The notes beneath the pieces were generated by a model. The model saw only the letters and a list, made by a program, of their open reading frames with translations, was not told the DNA's origin and searched no databases. 64,000 nucleotides of DNA from DASQUK01 sp046726215 (GTDB taxonomy: Bacteria > Actinomycetota > Acidimicrobiia > Acidimicrobiales > VFJN01), in contig JBKPAA010000017.1 of NCBI GenBank assembly GCA_046726215.1, positions 29,520-93,519 of the forward strand, written 5' to 3'. Shown here piece by piece: positions 43,717 to 51,472 of the stretch. The position numbers and the translations under genes were made by a program. Each line of letters starts with the position of its first letter. Positions within the stretch are counted from its first letter, which is position 1.

Positions 43717-44559
43717 TCAGGCGAGCTCGAGCGCGAGCCGTGGTTCGGCCTCGGCCTCGTGGCGCTCGGCCAACACGCGGGCGGCGGCCGGGTCGCCACC
43801 GAAGGCCGGGCAGTAGGTGCGGAACGAGCACCACTCGCAGAGCCGGGAGGGCTGGGGCCGGAAGTCCTCGCGATGGCAGGCCCGCTCGACCGCCTGCCAC
43901 ACCGCCCCGAGGGTGCGCCGGGTACCGCGGGTCGAGCGCTCGCTCGGCTCGGCGATGAGCGCCAGCGGGTCGCGCAGGTAGAGCAACTGCACCCGTGTCG
44001 GCCGCAGGCCCAGCAGCTGCTCGCACAGCAGGGAGTAGATGTGGACGCCGGAGAGACGCTTGCGCTCGTACTGTGTCGACGGTGCGGAACCGGTCTTGTA
44101 GTCGGTGACGACGAGGCCGCCGTCGCCGTCGAGCTCGAGGCGGTCGATGATCCCGCGGAGGGGCAGGCCGTCGACGTCGGCCGTGAGCATCAGCTCGAGG
44201 CCGATGGCCCGCACCGTGCGGGGATCCTCCAGCCGAAAGTAGTTGCGCACCAGTAGCGCGGCCTCCGCGTGGAATGCGACCTCGGCGTCGCCACTGAGCT
44301 CTAGCCCGGCGTATTCCGGGTCGTCACGCAGATCGATGGCGGCATCGGCCAGGCAGGACAGGGCGGCATCGACCGTGCGCTCTGCGGGCGCCAGCAGGTG
44401 GAGGCGCTCGAGGGCGGCATGAACCAGCGTGCCTCTGGTGGCCGCGGGCGAGGGCGGCTCCGGGAGCCGATCGATCACCGAGAAGCGAAAGGCGAGCGCG
44501 CAGTCGGTGAACGCAGCCACCTTGGACGGGGTCAGCGATCGCGGCACCGGAAACGCCAT
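43717..44559 (-). CDS. RecB-like PD-(D/E)XK exonuclease with a probable Fe-S cluster
   Basis: A 280-residue nuclease of the RecB/Cas4-like family. The catalytic core is GLELMLTADVDGLPLRGIIDRLEL with VVTDYKTG, then a QYERKRLSGVHIYSLLCEQL segment. Four cysteines are placed as in [4Fe-4S] nucleases: Cys20 in FTDCALAF and three in RLCEWCSFRTYCPAF. It would resect DNA ends, probably without a helicase. It lacks CRISPR neighbours, so a Cas4 role is unlikely. ATG 44559 is clear. The PAP2 coding region begins right after it. Confidence 0.9.
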   Translation of the reverse strand: MAFPVPRSLTPSKVAAFTDCALAFRFSVIDRLPEPPSPAATRGTLVHAALERLHLLAPAERTVDAALSCLADAAIDLRDDPEYAGLELSGDAEVAFHAEAALLVRNYFRLEDPRTVRAIGLELMLTADVDGLPLRGIIDRLELDGDGGLVVTDYKTGSAPSTQYERKRLSGVHIYSLLCEQLLGLRPTRVQLLYLRDPLALIAEPSERSTRGTRRTLGAVWQAVERACHREDFRPQPSRLCEWCSFRTYCPAFGGDPAAARVLAERHEAEAEPRLALELA

Positions 44560-44626
44560 GCCGCTGACAGTAGGCGCGGGGTGTGACACGAACGGGGACC
44601 CCTCGTCCGGCGGCAGCGTTGTCGCG

Positions 44627-45469
44627 TCAGCCCAGTTCGAGGGCGACCCGGATCGCAGCGGCGGTGCCGGCCGGATCCTCCATCGGACCGAAGTGGGTCA
44701 GGTGGGAGAACCGGTCCAGGCGGCCTATCGGCAGCGCGTCTGCGATCAGGGGCGCCACCTGTGCCGCACCGCTGCTGTCGCCGCTGGCGGCGACCGTGAC
44801 GGGGATCTGCACGTCACCGAGGCGATCGAAGGCGCTGGCGGCCGTGCCGTTCTCGAACACCATGGCCTCGACCTCTGGGGCGCACTTGAGCTCGACGGCC
44901 GCGTCGCCGTCGGCGGTATGGCGGGCGCGCAGACCGTGGTCCACATAGGCCGTCAATGCCTCGGGATCGAGCTTGTTGAGCGGTGGCTTGGCGGCGAAGT
45001 TGGCATAGGCCGCCTCGCGGTCGGGGAACCAGCGTCGGCGGCGCCGGGCGGCGGCGGCCATCGGGTTGGATCCGCCCAGGGGCCCGGGGAACACGATGGG
45101 TTCGTACAGCCAGAGCCTGGCGAAGGTGCCGGGTCGGCGCAGCTCGGCCCCCAACAGGGCGGCACCGCCCATTGAGTGGCCGACGGCCTTGGCGTCGGTT
45201 GCCCCCAGGTGGTCGATGACGGCGAGGACGTCGTCGACCATGCGATCCCAGGCGAAGTCCATCGACGCGGGCGCCGTGCTGTCGCCATGGCCGCGGAAGT
45301 CGAGTGCCCATCCGTGGGCCACTTTGGCCAGGTGCGCAGCCAGCGGTGCCCAGATCAGCCCGTGGAACCCCGTGGGGTGGCAGAACAGGAGGGGCGCGCC
45401 GTCACCGCCCAGATCGATGAGCGCGAGCGTGACACCATCGGTCGAGGGCACGTGGTGGATGGTGGGCAC
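44627..45469 (-). CDS. Alpha/beta hydrolase
   Basis: A 280-residue alpha/beta-fold hydrolase. The strand-turn pattern LLFCHPTGFHGLIWAPLAAHL forms the oxyanion region, LDFRGHGDST follows, and AVGHSMGGAALLGAELRRP holds the nucleophile elbow GHSMGG. The C-terminal His is likely in FSHLTHFGPMEDP. The substrate is unknown. GTG 45469 opens the protein; the frame continues upstream but without a start of similar quality. It is divergent from the SnoaL-like gene at 45543, with about 70 bp for promoters. Confidence 0.87.
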   Translation of the reverse strand: MPTIHHVPSTDGVTLALIDLGGDGAPLLFCHPTGFHGLIWAPLAAHLAKVAHGWALDFRGHGDSTAPASMDFAWDRMVDDVLAVIDHLGATDAKAVGHSMGGAALLGAELRRPGTFARLWLYEPIVFPGPLGGSNPMAAAARRRRRWFPDREAAYANFAAKPPLNKLDPEALTAYVDHGLRARHTADGDAAVELKCAPEVEAMVFENGTAASAFDRLGDVQIPVTVAASGDSSGAAQVAPLIADALPIGRLDRFSHLTHFGPMEDPAGTAAAIRVALELG

Positions 45470-45542
45470 GCCGCCATGCTGGCAGTGGTCCCCCGCCAGG
45501 GCACAACCGGCCGTCCGAGCCGGCGGCGATAGGGTCGGCGTG

Positions 45543-45938
45543 ATGCCCGAAGAGGTCGACGTCGAGGCGGTCCTGGCCGCCAACCGCGGCTTCTACGAGG
45601 CGTTCGAGGCGCGGGACCTCGACGCCATGTCCGACGTGTGGGCGCACGACGACGGCGTCGCATGCACACATCCGGGCTGGAAAACACTGCACGGCTGGGG
45701 TGCCGTGGCCGGGTCGTGGTTCGCCCTGTTCGGTGGGCCGCAGCACCTGCAGTTCATCCTCACCGACGAGCGTGTGCACCTGGCCGGCGAGCTCGCATGG
45801 GTGACGGTCGACGAGAACCTGATCGGCGAGCAGGTCGGCGGCACGGTTGCGGCGGTCAACCTGTTCCGCCGAGCGGACGGTCGCTGGCGGATGGTGCTGC
45901 ACCATGGCTCCCCGGTGGCGCCCACCGCTCCCGGATAA
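45543..45938 (+). CDS. SnoaL/NTF2-like (nuclear transport factor 2 fold) protein
   Basis: A 131-residue NTF2-like protein: ANRGFYEAFEARDLDAMSDVWAHDDGVACTHPGW is the typical first half, with VHLAGELAWVTVDENL and FRRADGRWRMVLHHGSPV as the closing beta-sheet. The family includes isomerases, hydrolases and pure ligand-binding proteins, so a specific role cannot be given. ATG 45543 is clear. It is followed 12 bp later by a TetR regulator on the same strand. Confidence 0.87.
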   Translation: MPEEVDVEAVLAANRGFYEAFEARDLDAMSDVWAHDDGVACTHPGWKTLHGWGAVAGSWFALFGGPQHLQFILTDERVHLAGELAWVTVDENLIGEQVGGTVAAVNLFRRADGRWRMVLHHGSPVAPTAPG

Positions 45939-45950
45939 CCTGCAGGGCGA

Positions 45951-46565
45951 GTGCAAGAAACCGCCGTACCTGCAGTGCCCGCCGACGGGCGCGCCGCCCG
46001 GGCCCTCCGCACCCGCGAGGCGATCGTCGATGCCTGCATCGCACTCGTCGAGGAGGGAGACCTGCGGCCCACGGCCCCCCGCATCGCCGATCGCGCCGGC
46101 GTGTCGGTGCGGTCGGTGTTCCAGCACTTCGCCGACCTGCCCTCGCTGCACATCGCCGTCACCGAACGGATCGCCGAGCGCATGGCCGCGCTGGTCGTCC
46201 CCATCGACACGGCGCTGCCGGTCGACGAGCGCATCGGCCGGTTCGTCGAGCAGCGGGCCAACCTCCTCGAGGTGATGACGCCGTTCCGGGTGGCGGCCAA
46301 CGTCCACGGTCCGTTCGCGCCGGAGATCCGGCGGGCCGTGCACGCGGGTTCGGCCTTCCTGCGCGCTGAGGTGGAGCAGGTGTTCGCACCGGAGTTGGCT
46401 CGCATGCCCGCGTCCGTTCGTGCCGACGTGGCCGACGCGCTGGCAACGGCGGCATCGTGGGCGACGTGGGACACCCTCCGCACGGAGTGGAACGACGACC
46501 GGGACCGCGCCCGCGCCGTGCTCGTCCGCCTGCTCGGGGCCGTCCTGGAGCACGCTTCGACCTGA
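45951..46565 (+). CDS. TetR/AcrR family regulator
   Basis: A 204-residue regulator. Its DNA-binding domain is RTREAIVDACIALVEEGDLRPTAPRIADRAGVSVRSVFQHFADLPSLH, which has the TetR turn and recognition helices, and the rest is an all-helical ligand domain. GTG 45951 stands 12 bp behind the SnoaL-like gene's stop, suggesting an operon in which the regulator controls that gene or the divergent hydrolase. The effector is unknown. Confidence 0.88.
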   Translation: MQETAVPAVPADGRAARALRTREAIVDACIALVEEGDLRPTAPRIADRAGVSVRSVFQHFADLPSLHIAVTERIAERMAALVVPIDTALPVDERIGRFVEQRANLLEVMTPFRVAANVHGPFAPEIRRAVHAGSAFLRAEVEQVFAPELARMPASVRADVADALATAASWATWDTLRTEWNDDRDRARAVLVRLLGAVLEHAST

Positions 46566-46618
46566 TCGAACTTCTGGGCCCGTGTAAACCTCGGAGGGAC
46601 CGGCGACGAGTGGATGGC

Positions 46619-47167
46619 ATGAACGCTGCAGGGGAGGCGGTTGTGGGGCGGCCGCCCGCGAGCAGGCCACCCGCCTCGGGCGTGACGTTCCAGGCGTTCG
46701 CCCGCCATGAGCGGCGCCCGTTGGTCGCGTTCGCCTGGTCGCTGACGGGCGACCTCGCGGCGGCGGAGGACCTGGCGCAGGATGCGCTCGCGGCCGCGTG
46801 GCAGGCGTGGGACCGTGTCGGCGGCTACGACAAGCCCGGCGCCTGGGCCCGGAGGGTCGTCGCCAACCGGGCGGCGGGCCACAGCCGCCGTCGGCACCGG
46901 GAGCGGCGCGCCCTGGGCCGCCTGGCCGGGCGGCCCACCGCGACGATCGAGCTCGAAGCCGGCGACGCTCGCTTCTGGAGCGAGCTGCGCAACCTGCCCG
47001 AGCGCCAGGCGCAGGCCGTCGCGCTGCACTACCTGGAGGACCGTCCGATCGCGCAGATCGCCCTCGCCCTCGGCTGCGCCGAGGGGACCGTCAAGGTCCA
47101 CCTCCATCGCGGCCGCCTGGCCCTGGCGCGCGCATTGGGCCTTCTCGACCGGGAGCAGGATCGATGA
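46619..47167 (+). CDS. SigE-family ECF RNA polymerase sigma factor
   Basis: A 182-residue sigma factor. Region 2 is FQAFARHERRPLVAFAWSLTGDLAAAEDLAQDALAAAWQAW with YDKPGAWARRVVANRAAGHSRR; region 4 is NLPERQAQAVALHYLEDRPIAQIALALGCAEGTVKVHLHRGRLALARAL. The layout is that of short SigE-like actinobacterial ECFs. ATG 46619 is chosen. Its stop overlaps the ATG of the next gene (ATGA at 47164-47167), and that membrane-anchored protein is its probable anti-sigma partner. Confidence 0.9.
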   Translation: MNAAGEAVVGRPPASRPPASGVTFQAFARHERRPLVAFAWSLTGDLAAAEDLAQDALAAAWQAWDRVGGYDKPGAWARRVVANRAAGHSRRRHRERRALGRLAGRPTATIELEAGDARFWSELRNLPERQAQAVALHYLEDRPIAQIALALGCAEGTVKVHLHRGRLALARALGLLDREQDR

Positions 47168-48759
47168 ACGACCCCGACGCCACTGCCCTGACCGAGCTGG
47201 ATCGCCTCGGCGCCAGGGCGGCCACCGCCCTGCGCGAGCGGGTCGACGCCGTGATCCAGCTCGACCCACCCCCGGCACGCGATGACCTCGACACCTCGAC
47301 GGACGCGCCCGGCGGCGCCGAACCGCTTGTGATCGACCTCGATCAGCGTCCTGCATCCCACGGGGCCTCCCCATTGCGCCGGCGAGCGTTGTTGGCCGCG
47401 GCCGTCGTCGTCGTGCTGGCGGGCGTCTCCGCAGTCGTGGTCACCCGTGACAACCGACCGGCGGTCACCAGCGGGCAGCCGAGGTATCTGCTCCCGGGCT
47501 GGCTTCCGGAAGGGGTCGGACCCGACCCGGAAACCGCGGTCCTGCACGACGATTCGGGCCCCGACAGCGGCCTCAGCGGCGAGATCGTCGTCTATGGCAT
47601 CGAGTCCACCGATGACCCCTGGGCCGGGCCGACGGTGGGTGTGGCGCACATCGTTCCAGACCCCGCGTCGCTTGGTGATGGGACCGACGGCGAGCGGGTC
47701 ACCGTGGGCGGGCATCAGGCCACGCTGTCGCAGGACGATCGGGCGTGGGATGTCGAGTGGTCCGAGGACGACGGGCGCGTGCTCGTCAGGGGCTTCGACC
47801 TCAGCCGTGACGAGGTGCTGGCGGCGGCCGCGGCCGCTTCCGCGGAGCCCGCGATCGCGCCGGGGGGCCTGCCCGACGGGTTCGTCGAGATCGGAAGCGG
47901 GCCGCTCGACGCCGCGGGCGCGATCGGTGACTCCATCGGGTCCGGCCTGTCGATCACGTACACGGCGACGCAGGCGCCCGGGGGCGACAAGTACCTGGTC
48001 GTCCTGCAACGTCCCGGCACTGCCGCCTCCGTGGACCTCGCCCGGTGGGGTGGCCTGAGCCTCGACGCTGCGTCCACGACGGTGGGCGGCCGGCATGCCG
48101 TCCTCGGTCGGTTCGCGAGCGAGACGCTCCTGCAGTGGTACGAACCCAGCGGGACGCTAGTGACCCTGCTGGCTTCGGGCCTCGACGAGGACGCCGTTCG
48201 GCGCGTGGCCGAGGCGCTCCGCCCGGCGGGCGACGCCGAGATCGGTCGCCTGATCAGCGCCCACCCCATGGACTCGGCGCTGCGGTCCGGGTTCCCGAGC
48301 CTGGAAGAAGGACAGGTCCAGGTGGTATGGGGCACCATGGGCGACATCCAGTGGCGCCTGGTCGCATCGGCGGATCAGGAAGCGCGGCTCGGCAGCCTCT
48401 CCTACGAGGAGACGGCTGCTGGCTCCGGCGCGGGCTCCGGCGGCGCGGTCGGATCCGCCGATTCGGGGGCGCCTCCGCCGTTGGAGGCGACCGCGACGGA
48501 GACGATGGACGGCGAGAGCTGGGCCGTGTACGGCGTGGTCGCCGGCGATGTCAGCGCCGTCACCGCGGAGGGGGCCGACGGATCGGCGGTGCCGCTGGAC
48601 CTGTACGACGTCACCGGCTGGGACCGGCGGGTCTTCATCGGATTCCTGCCGGCCGATACCCAGGCGAGTGACGTCGTGGCGCACCAGCCCGATGGCGTCG
48701 AGGTCGCTCGCCAACCGCTGGGCCTGGCGCGCCCGACCGAAGCGCCCGCCGAGGGCTGA
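47164..48759 (+). CDS. Membrane-anchored probable anti-sigma partner with a long extracytoplasmic region
   Basis: A 531-residue protein with a cytoplasmic N-terminal segment of about 70 residues, one membrane helix (ALLAAAVVVVLAGVSAVVV, around residues 75-93) and a large outer part. The outer part contains repeated blocks such as LPEGVGPDPETAVLHDD and LPDGFVEIGSGPLDAAG, with little similarity I recognise. It has a Gly/Ala/Ser-rich linker before the last domain. Coupling to the ECF sigma gene and the one-helix topology suggest an anti-sigma factor, though no zinc-binding HxxxCxxC motif of ZAS type is present. Confidence 0.8.
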   Translation: MNDPDATALTELDRLGARAATALRERVDAVIQLDPPPARDDLDTSTDAPGGAEPLVIDLDQRPASHGASPLRRRALLAAAVVVVLAGVSAVVVTRDNRPAVTSGQPRYLLPGWLPEGVGPDPETAVLHDDSGPDSGLSGEIVVYGIESTDDPWAGPTVGVAHIVPDPASLGDGTDGERVTVGGHQATLSQDDRAWDVEWSEDDGRVLVRGFDLSRDEVLAAAAAASAEPAIAPGGLPDGFVEIGSGPLDAAGAIGDSIGSGLSITYTATQAPGGDKYLVVLQRPGTAASVDLARWGGLSLDAASTTVGGRHAVLGRFASETLLQWYEPSGTLVTLLASGLDEDAVRRVAEALRPAGDAEIGRLISAHPMDSALRSGFPSLEEGQVQVVWGTMGDIQWRLVASADQEARLGSLSYEETAAGSGAGSGGAVGSADSGAPPPLEATATETMDGESWAVYGVVAGDVSAVTAEGADGSAVPLDLYDVTGWDRRVFIGFLPADTQASDVVAHQPDGVEVARQPLGLARPTEAPAEG

Positions 48760-48816
48760 ACGCTACGGCGACCGCTGGCACGCTCGGGCACCGGGCAGCG
48801 CATAACCTGCCCGCCC

Positions 48817-49245
48817 ATGACGGACCAGCCGAGGGTCGAGGTTCAGCCGTCGGAGTCTCGTGGTGCCAGGAGGTCACGGCTGGCGTTGGCCGCGTTGATG
48901 GTGAGCAGCGGTATCACCCATTTCGTAGCGCCAGCGGCGTACGAGCGCATCGTGCCACGGTGGGGGGGCGACGCCCGGCGCGTCGTGCTGGTGAGCGGGG
49001 CAGCCGAGATCGTGTGCGGGGTTCTGTTGTCGAGCCGGCGGGCGGGGAAGGTCGGCGGCTGGCTCACCGCTGCGTTGTTGGTTGCCGTGTTTCCCGCCAA
49101 CGTGCAGATGGCGCTCGACGCCGGCACCGAGCGTCAGGCGCTCCCGGACATGCCGGCGGGCCGCTTCCGGGCGATCGCGCTGGGCCGCCTGCCGCTCCAA
49201 CTCCCGCTCGTCGGTTGGGCGCTCCGGGTCGCAAGGGGTCGCTGA
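48817..49245 (+). CDS. DoxX family membrane protein
   Basis: A 142-residue membrane protein with four predicted helices: SRLALAALMVSSGITHF, VVLVSGAAEIVCGVLLSS, GGWLTAALLVAVFPANVQMAL and a last one around LPLQLPLVGWALRV. The SSGITHFVAPAAYERIVPRW segment recalls DoxX-like proteins. Their function is poorly known, with links to sulfur or thiol redox. ATG 48817 is the start. It lies 57 bp behind the anti-sigma-like gene on the same strand. The following 157 bp, up to the DUF1801 gene, show no gene. Confidence 0.82.
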   Translation: MTDQPRVEVQPSESRGARRSRLALAALMVSSGITHFVAPAAYERIVPRWGGDARRVVLVSGAAEIVCGVLLSSRRAGKVGGWLTAALLVAVFPANVQMALDAGTERQALPDMPAGRFRAIALGRLPLQLPLVGWALRVARGR

Positions 49246-49402
49246 ACCGTTACGAAAAGTCCTGGCCAGGGATGATGTGGACGACTCGTCGACTGGCTCG
49301 CCGCCCACGGCCAACTACCCGAGCCATAGACCGAGCAGCCAGGTGACGCAATCGCACACTGCAGACCGGCCGAGCGGTGACCGTGCGTTCGCGCTGGGGT
49401 AT

Positions 49403-49951
49403 CTACGCTAAGCCGAGCTCGTGCATCCGAGCGTGAATGAGCTTCCTGACGAGGCGCTTGGGGAGTGGCTTGTTGATGGCGAATTTCAGCGAGCCCTTCG
49501 AGGTCTCGTAGGGCTCAACGTCGTCGGGGAGCATCGCGAGCACCGAACCGCTGTGGGGCAGGTAGCTCAGGTGGTTCTTGAATGCAGCGAATCCAGCAAC
49601 CGTCTTGCCCTGCACCTTGAACGCTGGCATGCCGTAGGAGATGCACTCCTCGGCTCCCGGCACCACCTCCATGATCGATTTCCGCAGCGCCTCGAGCGTG
49701 CTTCGCCGTGGCTCGTCCAACCCCTTCAGGTAGCGGTCGATCTCGGTAGGCGCTATGAGCCGAGCTTCGCACCGGGGACTCGCGGAGATCGAGCTGCCAC
49801 GAGGGGTCATCCGTTCGACAACCAGGGCGAGTGCATCGCATTCGTCCAGCACGCCACCTGACGGCGGCCGCAACACCGGCCGGTTGGCCATCCGGTCGAC
49901 GAGCTCGTCAACTCCGGCGAGCAACACCTCGCGTACGGTTGGGTCCGGCAT
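49403..49951 (-). CDS. DUF1801 (YdhG-like) protein with N-terminal extension
   Basis: The last 115 residues are a DUF1801 domain: EIDRYLKGLDEPRRSTLEALRKSIMEVVPGAEECISYGMPAFKVQGKTVAGFAAFKNHLSYLPHSG is the core, as in frataxin-like YdhG proteins and related small proteins. Before it are about 65 residues (MPDPTVREVLLAGVDELVD onward) with no clear match. ATG 49951 has GAGGAG eight bases upstream and is adopted. ATG 49810, which leaves little extension, is a plausible alternative with a weaker site. The longer N-terminus may be a remnant of another gene. Confidence 0.78.
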   Translation of the reverse strand: MPDPTVREVLLAGVDELVDRMANRPVLRPPSGGVLDECDALALVVERMTPRGSSISASPRCEARLIAPTEIDRYLKGLDEPRRSTLEALRKSIMEVVPGAEECISYGMPAFKVQGKTVAGFAAFKNHLSYLPHSGSVLAMLPDDVEPYETSKGSLKFAINKPLPKRLVRKLIHARMHELGLA

Positions 49952-50223
49952 GAGGTCCACTCCTCGTGTCCGGGCTGCCCCCGGCCGGTGCGGCGCGTCG
50001 AGCTCAAAGGGGTGACGCCGACGGCCGACCCGACTTCGCCCTCCATCCCGTGGGGGGCGGGCGACGTTCCAGCGCCAATTTCTTGCCCCCCGATCGTTCC
50101 GGCGCCAATTTCTTGCGGTACTCGCGACGAATCGGCGCCGGTTGCCGGTGAGGGCCTGGCCGTTGCTGGCGGCGCCGGACCACCGCCTACCTGGCAGCTA
50201 CCCGAGACGATTCACCCTGGGCG
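49952..50223. other. 272-bp intergenic region containing a dispersed repeat
   Basis: No gene is seen here. The region has a 20-bp direct repeat with 30-bp period (starts 50066 and 50096, both GTTCC-GCGCCAATTTCTTG with one base difference). The second is followed by TCGGCGCCG at 50132-50140, completing a 45-bp copy of the repeat core also found at 35697-35740 and 35935-35980. It lies just upstream of a truncated HNH gene and close to the start of the DUF1801 gene. Confidence 0.7.
50096..50140 (+). repeat. Dispersed repeat, third copy of core element
   Basis: This copy begins GTTCCGGCGC and ends ATCGGCGCCG, with 25 bases between them. The two others in the window have the same ends with 24 and 26 bases between. 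All three have TTCTT plus a GC tract near the middle. The ends are related by the self-complementary octamer CGGCGCCG, so each element can fold back on itself. A partial copy (50066-50085) precedes it. Confidence 0.7.
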
Positions 50224-50709
50224 GTGGCCCGCGCTGAGCACGGCGAGGCAGCCATCGCCTGCCATCTGACCCGCACCCCTGCGCGGCGGCGACACGACGC
50301 CCTAGTGGAGATGGCCCGGCGGGCGGTGGCCGCGCCCACCGACGGTAAGCGGCCCCAACCGCTCGTCAGCGTGCTGGTGGGCTACGAGACCTTCAAGGGC
50401 CCGGTGTGTGAGCTCGCCGACCACACCGTGATCACGCCCGGGACCATCGCCTCGCTGGTGGACGAGGCGCTCATCGAAAGGGTGGTGTTCGACGGTCCCT
50501 CCCGGGTCATCGACCTAGGACGGGCGCGCCGGTTCACCGGAGCCGTTCGCCCGACCCTCGACGTCCTCGATCGTGGCTGTACCCACGACGGCTGCGACAT
50601 GCCCGCTGAGCGCTGCCAGGGCGACCACGTCCAGCCCTGGTCCCGCGGCGGCCGTACCGATCCAGACAACGGCCAGCTGCACTGCGGGTACCACAACCGC
50701 TGGCGGTAG
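50224..50709 (+). pseudogene. C-terminal fragment of a 13E12-type (DUF222/HNH) protein
   Basis: The product matches only the end of REP13E12-like proteins: VEMARRAVAAPTDGKRPQPLVSVLVGYETF, then LADHTVITPGTIASLVDEALIERVVFDG, and the HNH nuclease motif CTHDGCDMPAERCQGDHVQPWSRGGRTDPDNGQLHCGYHNRW. The usual 200 or more N-terminal residues of the DUF222 domain are missing; the in-frame DNA upstream codes for no family-like sequence, and the dispersed repeat lies 84 bp before. It is probably an inactive remnant, although the HNH residues are intact. Confidence 0.75.
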
Positions 50710-50840
50710 GAACGCGGCGATGGCGACCCGCCGGCGGCGACTCTGAAACGGCCACAACCCGATGCCGACTCGAACGACGCAAGGCCTGGCTCGAGGCGTG
50801 TCGCGCCCCGACTTCGCGCCGGCAGGCAGGAGCCCGCTGT

Positions 50841-51407
50841 CTACTCGGCGTCGTTCTCGGCGAGGATGGCATAGAGCTTGCGGCGGGTCTCGGCGAGCAC
50901 CTCGAGGGCCCGGGCGCGCTGCTCGTCGGATCCGGAGAGCCCGACCTGGCCCAGCGCGTTCATCACGCCGAAGGACGCCTTGCGGAACTCGCTGACCGTC
51001 GACAGGGTGTCGTCGTCGGCGTACTGCGCCCACGGTGGGGTCTCGGCAACGTTGGCGGCCTCCTCGCGGCCGGCGTCTGTGAGCGTGAACCGCTTGCGGC
51101 CCTCGCTCGCCTCGCTGGTGATCAGGCCCTCGTCCTCTAGCAGCTGCAGCGTCGGATAGACCGAACCGGGGCTGGGGCGCCAGATGCCACCGGTGCGGTT
51201 GTCGAGCTCCTGGATCATCTCGTAGCCGTGCATCGGCCGCTCGGCCAGCAGAGCCAGCAGGGCGGCCCTCACGTCGCCGCGGTTGCGGCGGCCACGACCT
51301 CGACCGCCCCAGCCGCCCCGGCCCCGGGGATCGAAGTCGAACGCGAACACCCCGGGGCCGGGGGGCGTCCACGCGCCGAAGTGGTGACCGAACATGCGAT
51401 GCCTCAT
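50841..51407 (-). CDS. PadR family transcriptional regulator
   Basis: A 188-residue PadR-like repressor. A Gly/Arg-rich N-terminal stretch (GRGGWGGRGRGRRNRGD) leads to the winged helix: VRAALLALLAERPMHGYEMIQELDNRTGGIWRPSPGSVYPTLQLLEDEGLITSE, which is the PadR signature, then a dimerisation helix with ALEVLAETRRKLYAIL. ATG 51407 has AGGAGA upstream; ATG 51395 is downstream and less likely. The palindrome CGATATATCG stands 35 bp before the start, so autoregulation is likely. The gene follows an SDR gene on the same strand. Confidence 0.9.
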   Translation of the reverse strand: MRHRMFGHHFGAWTPPGPGVFAFDFDPRGRGGWGGRGRGRRNRGDVRAALLALLAERPMHGYEMIQELDNRTGGIWRPSPGSVYPTLQLLEDEGLITSEASEGRKRFTLTDAGREEAANVAETPPWAQYADDDTLSTVSEFRKASFGVMNALGQVGLSGSDEQRARALEVLAETRRKLYAILAENDAE

Positions 51408-51417
51408 CGTCTCTCCT

Positions 51418-51451
51418 ATCGATCGGTTGTCGATGGTTTGACGATATATCG
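51418..51451. promoter_or_regulatory. Candidate PadR operator/promoter region
   Basis: Just upstream of the PadR start is a palindrome-rich AT tract that stands out in this GC-rich DNA: ATCGAT (51418-51423), TCGAT (51430-51434) and CGATATATCG (51442-51451). PadR regulators bind such dyads and often repress themselves. The same CGATATATCG occurs within a 12-bp palindrome before mca. Binding is inferred only from position. Confidence 0.45.
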
Positions 51452-51472
51452 CTAATCCCGGAATCCACGGGT

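Noticed and set aside
43717..44559. Cas4 assignment of the Fe-S nuclease
   Set aside because: There is no CRISPR array or other cas gene in the window, so only the broader RecB-like class is supported.
49246..49402. A possible tRNA or other RNA gene between DoxX and DUF1801
   Set aside because: No cloverleaf arms or TTCRANNC box could be found in either strand.
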